From Cardinalis cardinalis (taxonomy: Eukaryota > Chordata > Aves > Passeriformes > Cardinalidae), in NCBI GenBank assembly GCA_014549065.1, contig JACDOX010000140.1, positions 1,592,180 to 1,656,179 of the forward strand: DNA of 64,000 nt, in the 5' to 3' direction. A model generated the notes under the pieces. The model was not told the origin of the DNA, did not search any database, and saw nothing but the letters and a program-made list of their open reading frames with translations. Both the position numbers and the translations under genes were made by a program. Of the stretch, positions 51,447 to 61,888 are shown one piece after another. Numbering within the stretch: the stretch's first letter is position 1; every line of letters starts with the position of its first letter.

Positions 51447-53481
51447 TTTGATGTAATTAGCTGTGGGTTGGCCTCAGCTGTGGTGGTCGGGGTTATGCCT
51501 GGTCAGGGTGGAGAGCGCCGGGGCAGAGCAGGTGCTTAGCTGGTTGTACCGCTAGCCCTGACGTTTGTTTTCAGTATGGTCTGAAATTCTTTGCGTACAA
51601 CCCATTGTGTGCTATACCATTGTGGCTTTATTCCTCTAAATTCATGTTTGTAAGCAAAAATAATTTCCATATGGGTGCTGTAGTCCTGCTGGAGAATTTA
51701 CACAGCTTTAAATGTGTGACTAGAGGATTAATTTAGAAGAGTTTTGTTTCTGTTGTCAAGCAGCAATGAACAGATACAGATTTTGCAGCTCTTTCAAACT
51801 TACCTCTTCACATTTAATCAGTAGGCCTTGTATCCTTGCTACTACCTACTCTTTTATTAAGAAAAAATACTTCCACAGAATCTAGCTTTTACTGAATTTC
51901 CTATTAAGTAGCTCTGAGAAGTTTATTTGCAGATAACTAACAAAGNTGGAAGCATTCCAGGTTTTTATTTCTGGAAACTTGACTTGCAAGTCAGCAGAAA
52001 ATTCAGTAAATAGATTTGTCCCTTGCTCCACCATCTCAGTATTATGGAAAGCAGTAAGCTAAAATTAAAATTTTCTTCAAACCTTTAAACCTGAAGTCCT
52101 TCTGATCAATTATCCAGCTTTCCTTGGATTTCTCTGACTAGCTAAATACCTTCCTCTCCACCCAAGTCCTGAATATTACTTTTAGTAAGTATCAGGGACA
52201 TGTGGTTTCATTTCAGTTCTTTTTTAGTTATAAAATTGAAAAGCAACATAGAAACATCCTTTCTCCTTTCTTTGTGAGTCCCCTGAAACCATTCTGATAG
52301 AATGCTTACCTAGTGCAATATTTTGTCTGAGAGTAATGTGTACTGATGTAATTTTTATCTTCGTGTTGCAACACCGTTTATAAAAAAACCCTCTTTGATT
52401 TATGTGAAAAGTCACTGCAATCTTTGTGAGTACCTGCTCAGAGGTCTGACCCCAGCCAAGTACTTGTCCTGACTCACTTTGCCCAAGTTATAAAAGGTAT
52501 GTAATGAAGCAGCTAATTAAAGTCAAATTCATTGGAATATGTACATTTTTTTAATGTAATCAGAATTCAGAAACCATTTACTACTGTGTTTTTAATATTA
52601 ATTTACTCCTCCCTATCTTCCTAAAAATGCAATTTATTTCCATTTGTTGTGTTCAAACACTAGTAAAAACTAAATGATAACTATCTTTTGAGATAAATGA
52701 GTTGTAAGAATGGCAACAGATCTCTTCAGCTCATAAGGAAGACCAAAGAAACAAGAAAAAATGATGTCATGTGTCACCTGTCACCTGTAAAAATCTTCCA
52801 CTTGAGACCTGGAACATTTTACCATTTAATGAGATTAGTAGGGATTTATTTGTCCAAGTCTGCTGTCAGTGATTACTTTTCTTCTAGATGCTATACCTTC
52901 CTTCAAATTCAGTTGTGCCTTTGTATTGCCTTTACAGAGTGTCTTTGATCAAGAGAAATTTCAAAGTGGCTTTTCTAGGACCTCAAAATAGTCAAACTGT
53001 AAAAATAATTCAGGGGTCCAAAGGAGTAATGCTCAGCAGTTACATCTGCAGTCAAAGGTCATTATTCCAAAAGAGGACTGCATTGCATAATAATGGCATA
53101 ATATAGTCCTATTTATAGAACTATAAATAAAGCTTTTGTAAGTGACCAAATTATTTGTAATACCTGTGTAAACAATATAGATTTTTTGTAAATGGTAGCC
53201 CACATTCAGATTATTAGTGGGCATTGTACACTGTTGGTGGGTTTCTGACAGAAAATACAGTGGATTTGCCTTTCTGACTGGCACTTAATTCTTTTTCTNG
53301 AAAGGTTTCTGTATGGAACACTTGTAAAACTCTTACTCATGATTTTTCATAATACTTCTGGTTTCTTCCCACCTTCTGTATTTCTTGTCTCTCTCAAATC
53401 TTCTCAGATGTACTAAGGATATATGAAAAGCTCCACTTGAAACAGTCCTAGGAAAAGAAAGACTAGAAGGAAGNTTGGTGG
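51447..53481. other. upstream intergenic region, no gene seen
   Basis: About 2 kb immediately upstream of the ME1 promoter. AT-rich, with no exon, RNA gene or recognisable repeat; only chance frames shorter than 85 codons. Confidence 0.6.
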
Positions 53482-54025
53482 TGTGATTTAACCCTAGCCA
53501 GAAACTAAGCACTATGCAGCTGCTCAATCGCTTCCTGAGAGGGGGAGAACTCAAAAAAGGTAAAACATCTGGGTTAAGAACAGTTTTATAAACAAAATGA
53601 AGTAAAATACAGTGTAATAATAGTAATTAAAAGTGTGGTAACAAAAAAAGAGGAGTAAAACCCAAAAAAAACAAGTGATGCCCAAGACAATTGCTCACCA
53701 CCTTCTGACCAAACTCCAGCCCAACCCTGAGCAGCGATTGGCCCCTCATGGCCAAATCCTCTGATTTAATTTAATGAGCATGATACTGTGTGGTATATGG
53801 AATATCCCTTTATGTCAGCTGTCCTGCCTATGCTCCCTCCCAGCCTTTGTGTCTCCTTGTTGGCAGAGTATGAGAGAATGAAAAGTCCTTGGCTGAGGGT
53901 GAANAGTATTGGGCAACAGCTGAAACATCAGTGTTATCAACATGATTCTCCTACTAAACCCAAAATGCAACACTCTACCAGATATTAGGAAGAAAATTAA
54001 CTCTATCTCAGCCAGGAACTTGACA
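53482..54025 (-). mobile_element. solo LTR of a bird endogenous retrovirus, minus orientation
   Basis: In sense (minus) orientation it starts TGTCAAGTTCCTGGC and continues GAGATAGAGTTAATTTTC. It contains TTGATAACACTGATG, an AGCTGACATAAAGGGATATT block and GAGCAATTGTCTTGGGC, and ends GGGTTAAATCACA, giving TG...CA termini. This is the layout of a common passerine/avian LTR I recognise. The TATA-like region of the family (a TATATAAAC-type stretch) appears degraded here. No internal retroviral sequence is attached. It lies about 2.6-3.2 kb upstream of the ME1 ATG, in the same transcriptional direction as ME1. I see no clear target-site duplication. Confidence 0.78.
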
Positions 54026-54605
54026 ACCTGCTTTTTCAAGCCAGTAGTAAGGACAGATAAGTCCAGGAAAAGAAATTTCTTTATTGTATTTAATTAAGAT
54101 GACTCACTGTGTTTGAATGGAACTTTGGAAATATCCTTGTGTTACACTATGAATGATCAGAGGATTTGGACTCNCTCAAACTATTTTTTGAACCACTGTT
54201 GATTTTGGGAGCTGTATATCCTGCTGTGACACTGGGGAAGGGTTATCTTTCAGGGCTACCAGTTTGGAAGAAGAGGAAGGGAACTCCTACGTCCTGATGA
54301 AAACCTCCAGTTAACTACTTTTAGGGTGGTACTTGTGTGTCATGTCTGACTGACCCCATTAAGATCTGTAGTCAAAGTATTACCAGTAACAGTTGGGTGC
54401 TCACTGTGGGGTCACAGTTCTCCAGGCAAGACCTCATCAGCCCTGAATCAATGGAAAGCTTTACTTCATATGTTTGAACCATGCCAGTGCCCTCCATACT
54501 TGTCAGCACAATGTTTGCTTTTTTGCAATAGTGCAACACTGTTAACTTCTGCTGGGCTTGTGATCCGGCATAACCCCGGGTCCTTTTGTGAGGGGAGGGA
54601 GGTTG
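54026..54605. other. unique intergenic segment
   Basis: Between the solo LTR and the next CR1 fragment I see no gene, repeat or RNA. Only short chance frames are present. Confidence 0.5.
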
Positions 54606-54770
54606 GGTAAGTACATTGGGANAGACTTTTAAGATCACTGAGTCCAACTGTTAACCCAGCACTGCCAAGTCAAACACTAAGCCATGGCCNTAAGTGACAT
54701 GCCTGCACCGCTTTTAAATGCCTCCAGGGACAGTGACTAATTAAAGGNTGGAGATGCTCCTTTAACCCTC
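54606..54770 (-). mobile_element. CR1 LINE 3' fragment, minus orientation
   Basis: The plus strand matches a reverse-complemented CR1 3' end of the type ACTTTTAAGATCACTGAGTC, CAACTGTTAACCCAGCACTG, CCAAGTCAAACACTAAGCCA, TAAATGCCTCCAGGGACAGT. It fades near 54770. Several Ns fall inside it. Confidence 0.75.
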
Positions 54771-55229
54771 CTTTTGCTGCTCATGTATTTATAGAAACAT
54801 TTGTTTCTATACATTTGTTTATTGAGTTNCAAATTTTTATTGAGTTATAAATTTTTTTGTTGGGCTGGCANTATGAAGTCAGATTTGGCAGGGACACAAG
54901 GTTAGTTTTAAAAAAGATTAATTGTTTCATGACCTACAAACTAATTGAAGCATTTTTAAAGTCTCTTTAACATAAACATTTTACAGTANTGGGTAGCAAT
55001 CCTTGTGCTAGGTAATTTGAAAATGAAATTGGATTTTTCATCATTGGGACATATGTTTTTAGTTAGGCTGAAGGAGAATCAAAAATTGAACTGTATAAGC
55101 AGTATGAGGTTATTTTTTAATAATGATTTTTTTATTATCTCGAAGTGATTTTTATAACACAAAGGTGGTTTTTCTTTAAGATATACTTCAAAGTAGACAA
55201 TGCACTCCTGAAGAGCAGAATCTAGTAGA

Positions 55230-55830
55230 AGGTTTGAAATGCCCAAGTACCAACACTGAGCTCTGCCAGCCTGGCTATTCCTGCCCACACTCCCAGGGTT
55301 TCCACCCATCCTGCCATGGTTCAATAGCCCATATCAGCTCTCAGGGTCATCGATCACTGCCCCAGCAGCACCACAGCCCTGCCTGGGCCTGGCCATGGGC
55401 CCCACTGTCCTGGACCCTGACCACCTGTGGGCTGACTTGCCAGCCTGGCCTCCACAGCCTTGTCACTATAGAGTCACCCAACAGTCATGAGGCTGTCCCT
55501 GACCACTTGTGGGCTGACTTGCCAGCCTGGCCTCCACAGCCTTGTCACTATAGAGTCACCCAACAGTCATGAGGCTGTCCCTGTCCCTGGTTACCCTCAC
55601 TGGGCTGACCCCGCTTCATGTCCTCAGCTCAGCCTCAGGCCAGCCTCAGCAGCACAGCACACATGGACAGGGCTGCCCTCACCTGCCCCAGCCTGCCCTC
55701 CTCCTTCAGTGGGGGTGGTGGGACGAGCCGTGACTGGTGACACCTTGCCTGCCTTGCTGGCCCAAACAGGGACACCACTGGCCCCAGCCCNCACCACACC
55801 CTGGCCAGAAGATGGGTATGGAGAAGGCAG
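55230..55830. other. GC-rich, C/T-skewed intergenic block
   Basis: A 600-bp block, conspicuously GC-rich against its surroundings, with repeated words such as CAGCCTGGCC and CCTGACCAC. It holds the 82-bp tandem duplication. Open frames up to 175 codons run through it and into the next CR1 piece, but they are explained by low stop-codon density and the duplication. Its origin is unknown. Confidence 0.5.
55415..55582. repeat. 82-bp tandem duplication (two copies)
   Basis: Two head-to-tail copies with period 82 (for example GACCACCTGTGGGCTGACTT at 55419 and GACCACTTGTGGGCTGACTT at 55501). They continue through CACTATAGAGTCACCCAACA and GGCTGTCCCT with one visible mismatch. A period of 82 is not a multiple of 3, so the repeat shifts frame and is unlikely to be coding. 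Confidence 0.92.
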
Positions 55831-55894
55831 AGCCTTTTCAGAGATGAGGAGTGCAGTGCTAAGAGGGAGCAGTAGCAAGGTGCACTCAGAGAAC

Positions 55895-56118
55895 ATCCAA
55901 TTAGTCTTAAGCACAACATTATCAAGCAGAAGGGTGGTGAGCACTCAAGCGGGCTGCCAAGAGAGGTTGAAGAGTTTCATGCCTGCAGCATTTCAAAACT
56001 TGGCAAGTCTGTGAACAATCCGGCTTTGGAGGTCAGTCTGTTGACAACAGAAGGNTGGGCCAGATGAACTTCAGACATCCTTTCCAACGTGGACTGTTAC
56101 GTGATTCTGCAGGTAGTA
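55895..56118 (+). mobile_element. CR1 LINE 3' fragment, plus orientation
   Basis: Follows a CR1 3' region: GGTGGTGAGCACTCAAGC, GGGCTGCCAAGAGAGGTTGA, an eroded middle, then GGGCCAGATGAACTTCAGAC, ATCCTTTCCAACGTGGACTG and the terminal GTGATTCTGC. Diverged and 5'-truncated. Confidence 0.7.
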
Positions 56119-58467
56119 CNCTGCTGAGAGTGACAAATTCTCTGAACATGCAGGCATTTTTACAGGAATTTCCTTAGAGCCACAAAAGGCTGTTCCTCCT
56201 CATGAGTTCANCAGCTTTCTTTGATCTCACTCTTCGGTTTCTGACTCTCCTTCTATTAAGGCTTTTATAAGTCTGTTTGACCAGTGGGANTTTTATTCAG
56301 AACTTGCTTCATTCCTCTCATGCTTAATCCCTTTCTGCTAAGGATTTTATCCTACATGCATTAAATTTAGTTANACTGTTGAACTTCAACAACTAGTTGT
56401 AAGTATTCTAAGACTCCACAATTTTGGAATCCCTTGCTGGGTTCATAAAAATACTAAAATTATTTCAGCTTAATACATACATAATATATATATATATATA
56501 TTAATCAATAAAACAGTAAGAATGCCTGTTACAATTTCTGTTAGTCAACATTCCATTGTCCAGGTGTCACAGGGAAAAGAGCTGTGCCTGGCCCAGTACA
56601 TGTTNCTGGATATGTTGAAGCACTGTGAGAGCATGTCCACATACACATGGTACCATTAGGAACTTCCAGCACTTCTCAAGTCAGATGTAAATTAGGAAGA
56701 GACATATAGAAGTAGTTGCGTGTCTACGTAGCCACTCACACTTCACAGTAGGCCTGGAGTAGAATGAGACTTTAATTTTCCCACATGCCAGTGTTACCAT
56801 ATTGACTGGTAGACCATGTCCTTGTTATTATAGTAAATCTAGCACAAGGCAATTAAAATATGCATGCCACAGTGCAGCATGTTCTCAGAAGATATTCTGG
56901 CTGTATTTATGTTTCAAGAAGATTAAATAATGCTCAAAATAAGCACTGTAAGCACTCTTTTCCAGTGTTTGTCCAAATAGTGCAGTTTTCTAAGAATTTG
57001 TTCTATTTCTACAAAAAATACCCCTAAACTGTAGAGGCCCAGCTATTCACTTGTCTTTTAATCTCACAAGAACAAAACTAATGTGAAGAGCAATAGATTT
57101 CAAAGGTGATTTAAAACTTTGAATATGCAGACACTCTGGAGTGACTTAAATGACCTACATAAAGGCNTGAAAACTCACATTCCTTCTCTTCAAACTATTC
57201 AAAATCAAGCAAATCTTCCTTGAAATATCCTGTTAAAATTAATTTCCTGAATTGGCTGGGGCTGAGGAATGTAAAATATTTCTAGACTCCAAAGCCTGCT
57301 TATCTGAAGGATAGAAAATCTTGATAGTNTTATCTTTTCATCACTAATGCAAATGCCTATATTTAACACTGCACCTAGTTTTAGAAATTTAGATGTGTAC
57401 ATTTATTTCCATCTCAAATACTTTAGAGGTATTTTGTAGAAGAATGTTTCAGATTAGGAGTTAAAAATTTTTAGATTGCTTGGTTAACTGTCTCAGAACA
57501 AATTTTTCTTGGCTTCATTTTAGTTGNGCTAACACTGAATTTAGAACTGAAGATTTTTGAATGCCAGAATTAAATTACTATGACTTTATGGTATGATTTG
57601 TATCATAGTGCTGGGAGTTCACTGTCTTGCTAGGAATAATAGGATTTAGAAAAAGGCCCCAAACAGCACTTTTACTTAAATTGCTGTATCAGATCTATGT
57701 TCCAGCAATAAGAGTGGAAAATCTGCAGGACTCCTTCCATTGTTTATAAAAAGAGGGTGAATTCTTCCAGCTCTGCCAATTCCAGACGAAATTTCAAACA
57801 ACTTCAGCACCTTTAGGATAATTTTGGAATAGTATTAGCAAGTGCACTTCCATTGTTTGCTTCCATGGTTATGTCTGGCCCAGGAATTTTAACAGTTTAG
57901 CAACAGACAAAGCATGCTCAGAAATTTTCCTCTTTTAACTACTTTGTCTCCTATACACAGGAGCCCATGAAGGGCTTTTTCTTTTCCACGTGCTAATTAC
58001 CATAAATATTTTGGAGATTGTTCTACAAACTCTGTTTTGTTTTCTAAATCATTAGCAATGTTAAAAACAAACCTTCTGACAAAAATGTTGGCAGAAGCTC
58101 AAACAGAAGTCCTAGTTCATCAAGGAAACCCTTCCCTATGCACAGGGAACTGTGTGGGGTCCTTTACATGCCATTCAATTGCCAGAGCACATGAGGTTTA
58201 GCACATGAGATTCCAGCCTTGCTTAGGTTTTTTATGTACAGATCATTTGGACAAGACCAATTAAAAGTTAAAATCAGTTGAATCATCAGGGAAGAAGGAT
58301 GAGGCAGTACTTTTTGGGGGTAGAGAATTGCCACTATGCTTTAACAGGAGGCTGTAAAGACTAGGTAAAGGAATCATGGGCATCAATGGCAATGGTGCTT
58401 GGTTTGCAATACTTGTAAAAGGCCTAGGTAGCTTCAGCATGAGTACAAAACACAAGGGCAAAAGAAG
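56119..58467. other. intergenic region with an AT microsatellite
   Basis: AT-rich, without gene structure. An (AT)n run of about 18 bp lies at 56484-56501. I recognise nothing else. Confidence 0.55.
56484..56501. repeat. (AT)n microsatellite
   Basis: Nine uninterrupted AT units flanked by TA-rich sequence. Confidence 0.85.
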
Positions 58468-59205
58468 TATCATGGAATGGCCTGGGCTGGAAGGGACCTT
58501 AAAGATCATCTGGTTTCAACCTTCTGCCATAGGCAGGGACACCTCCCACTAGAACAGGCTGCTCAAAGCCCCATCCTACCTGGCCTTGAACACTTCCAAG
58601 GATGGGACATCCACAGCTTCTCTGNGCAACCTGTTCCATTGCCTCACTATCTTCATAATGAATAAATTCTTCCTAATATCTAATCTAAACCTGAAAGAGT
58701 TCAGTCTAAAGCACCCTTGTCCCATAACTACATGACTTTGTAAAAAATTCCTCTCCGTCTTCCTTGTAGGTAGTGGAAGGCTGCTCTAAGGTCTTCCCAG
58801 AGTCTCCTCTTCTCCAGGCTGAACAATTCCAGCTCTCTCAGTTTGTCTTCATAGTGCAAAGCCCAGGATGTGGTTGCCTGTCTGGTCTGCAAGTACACTT
58901 TTACAGCTCACGTTGGGCTTCTTGTTAACCAAACCCCCAAGTCTTTCTTCCCAGGACTCCTCTCAGTCCTTTCTCCACCCAGCCTGTATTTGTATGTGGG
59001 ATTGTCCTGGCCCAGGTGCAAGGCCTTGTTGAATTTCAGGAGGTTCACATAGGCCTACCTCTCAAGATTGTCCAGGTCCCTCTGGATGACATTCCTTCTC
59101 ACCAGCATGTCAACCATACCACACAGCTTTGTGCCTGTGGCAAACCTGCTGAGGGTGCACTCAATTCAACTGTTTATCATTTTACCAAGCTTAACACCTG
59201 AAAGA
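58468..59205 (-). mobile_element. CR1 LINE fragment, minus orientation, about 740 bp
   Basis: The clearest repeat in the window. The plus strand reads as a reverse-complemented CR1: ATCATGGAATGGCCTGGG, GGAAGGGACCTTAAAGATCA, GGCAGGGACACCTCCCACTA, GCTGCTCAAAGCCCCATCC, CTGGCCTTGAACACTTCCAA, TTCTTCCTAATATCTAATCT, TCTTCTCCAGGCTGAACAA, CTTCTTGTTAACCAAACCCC, CAAGGCCTTGTTGAATTTCA, GTCCCTCTGGATGACATTCC, GCAAACCTGCTGAGGGTGCA. Relative to the consensus as I remember it, a section is missing near 58855, between the 'cttcatag' and 'cccaggat' blocks. The match ends near 59205, within former ORF2. Confidence 0.93.
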
Positions 59206-61626
59206 GAACACTCAAGTAAGGGCTCATAGTTCATGCTTCACTAGAGCATCGTGAAGAGTGTTTCTCTCCGACCACTTTTAAGATGATTCTCACCTCATGA
59301 TTATTCCCATAGTAGCAGTCAATGTCCCATGAATTTATTCACTGGTAGATCTGTTCACCTTGTCACCCAAGGAATCTTTCTATACAGCTCTATAGAGGCC
59401 CTCAAAGGTCTGGAGACTATAGCTTTAATACAGTGGTTCTGCATACCATAAATTCTTAATATGAAGCTAACAAGCATCTATTAAAGATTTCTACTGAGAT
59501 AACAATAATTTCCCATACCNAAACCCCAAAAGGATGCTGTGTTTCTAAGACTTATATTTTGAAGATGAACTAACCTGATCATTTTGAAGTTTGACAATCT
59601 TTTCCAAATAGCATTATGTCCTTTCACATAGTTATTATTTCTTCTGACTTTAATTTGTAAATGTCCAATGTTATGTTGTGTTGTGCAAAAGAAAAGAAAT
59701 AACAGAGACTTTGTTTAAACAGCAGATTTTCTGGTTGCAGGTGGTCATGTACAAGATAATTCACCATTACTGTGGATTTGCAGTTACAGGACAAGAATGA
59801 CAGAGTTTCAGAAATAATGTGGCGTTGTTGCCTGTGCATAGCAATTAGTTGGTGGCCTAGTTCAGATGAGAGTTTCAGTGTCTTATAAAATGTCAAAAGA
59901 ATAGCTGTCCTAGTTAATATAATTGACTGCAAGGGCAAGTTGAAGGGCATGGTTTATTTATGTGAGGAAACATTATCCAAAAATTAAACAAATTTGGGCA
60001 ATAAATAAGCTGTAGGGAGAAATATGAGTAAATGATAAATTTTAGAAGTGGACCGATAAAAATATTACTGCACAGCATTAAATGTCTTACCTGGCAAATA
60101 ATCAGGTATCTTCTTGCTTAAGTTTGTGAGCAGTTTTATTTATTCATACTTGTAAGAATAAACTTCTTGAAGGAAAACATTACTCAAAATGTGTTTAAGT
60201 ATTTATGTACAATAAATAAATATGTAAATAAACATATCACTACTTGTTACTCTGTCCTACCATTACTGCTTGTACAGTCCTTATAATTCTTCTAGTGAAT
60301 GCTCACACCATAGGTTTCCCTTATGGCTTTACCCAAAACCTCTAAATCTCCATTAAAAAGAGAATGTTATTGATTTTCATAAAATCCCACTTCTACACAG
60401 CCCATGCAGTCTGTGCTGTGACGTGCCTCTAAAGGAAGGCACTGCTGGGGGACGTACAACAGCTACAATTACTCAGAGGCCTCCTTCCTAAGTGGTGCTA
60501 AGTAAATTAAAGTAATCCATTGTGTATGTTTAATATTTGGATTGAATATAATCTGCCATTTCGTTACTCACTCATTTGCTATTGAAAGGACTTTTGAAAC
60601 TGCATCTCACTCTGCCTCCCTCCCTGCAGCTGTAAGCATACTGTAAGACTTTCTTTTGCCAAGCTCTATTTGGCAATGAAGACAAGTTTTATGAGTCAGA
60701 AAATACAAGACTTTCTCAAGATCCTGTTATCATCTGTCTTTTCTGTATGGAAAAGTTACTCTCTGAACTTGCCCTGACAGTGCAAAAATGCTGCAGGTGG
60801 CATTATTTATGGTAACTGAACTAATGGTACTATTAGTAATACAAGAGTATTACCCTTGTTCCCTACAAAGTGTGAGCTCCTTGTTCTCTGAAAACCACTT
60901 CTTGGTTTAATTCTGATGCCTGTAATCTGTGGCCGAACCAAAGAACCTCCATTACCCCAACAGTTTTAACGTTGGTTGCCCAGCACTAACCAGGCCTNCA
61001 GGAGGTGGATACAATGTGTACATAGCTGTACTGTGGAGCTGTAATTTACTGCTGCACTACTGAGCTGCTCAAATGTGTTAACCAACTTGTCATTTAAAAG
61101 CATAATGATGATGCTTCTGTACTGTGCTAATTCCATGTGCTAGGAGCACTGCTCTGCAGAGAGGCAATTATGAATTTATTGTGGCTGTCCATGAAGTGGT
61201 TGTCATATTCGAGCTCTGGATGCTGCAGCCTCGCTGGGTGCTTATTCCCCCATAAATTTACTAGCAGGAATAGATGACAGCAGCTTACTAGTTAATGCTG
61301 AAAAAAGCTAAGAGAAAACCAAACGTTGAGGGTTTTGACAAATACCTTCAAATACATCTGCATGGAGGATGAGGAGGGGCAACAGTCTTCAATGCAGGCC
61401 TGTCCCAAAGCAAGTTCAGTCATTGTGGCACAATGAACGTGGGCTGTGTTCCCAGAAATCACAGTGTGGTGGAGGTACCACTGGCATCAGGTTTAGTATC
61501 CATTTATCCTTGGTAATGCAGACTGCAGGTGGTGGATTGGACATGAGGAAATTAAAAAAAAAAGGTTCTATGTAGTACTATTAGCATATATTAAAGAGAA
61601 ATTTCAGAATTCTTTATCACATGAAA
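59206..61626. other. intergenic region, no gene seen
   Basis: About 2.4 kb without recognised repeats or genes. The part around 60.4-61.3 kb is less AT-rich, with non-repetitive wording that could be conserved non-coding sequence, but this cannot be judged from one genome. Confidence 0.45.
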
Positions 61627-61888
61627 TAGTGTTACTCCATCATAAGGTGACAGATCTTGCCTCAATAAACAGCCACCTAAAGATGGTAGGCTTTTTTCCC
61701 CCTTTTGTTACTAGAACTAAAAAAAAAAATAAAAAAAAAAAAAAAATTAGTTGCCTNTAGTGTTACTCCATCATAAGGTGACAGATCTTGCCTCAATAAA
61801 CAGCCACCTAAAGATGGTAGGCTTTTTTCCCCCTTTTGTTACTAGAACTAAATAAAAAAATAAAAAAAAAAAAAAAATTAGTTGCCTC
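61627..61888. repeat. 131-bp near-identical tandem duplication
   Basis: Copy 1 at 61627-61757 and copy 2 at 61758-61888. Each starts TAGTGTTACTCCATCATAAG and ends in an A-rich tract plus TTAGTTGCCT. Only one substitution is visible (in the A-rich tract), plus an N at the junction. AGTG occurs both at the copy starts and just after copy 2, a microhomology consistent with slippage. An assembly error at the poly-A tract is an alternative. Confidence 0.95.

Noticed and set aside
54300..55100. Thyroid-hormone response element known about 3.9 kb upstream of chicken malic enzyme
   Set aside because: At the corresponding distance I see only weak GGG-rich/AGG half-site-like words near 54.59 kb and then a CR1 fragment. 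There is no convincing direct repeat with 4-bp spacing.
55487..56014. 175-codon plus-strand frame with an internal peptide repeat
   Set aside because: The repeat comes from the 82-bp duplication, whose length is not a multiple of 3. The frame then runs into a CR1 fragment; it is not a plausible gene.
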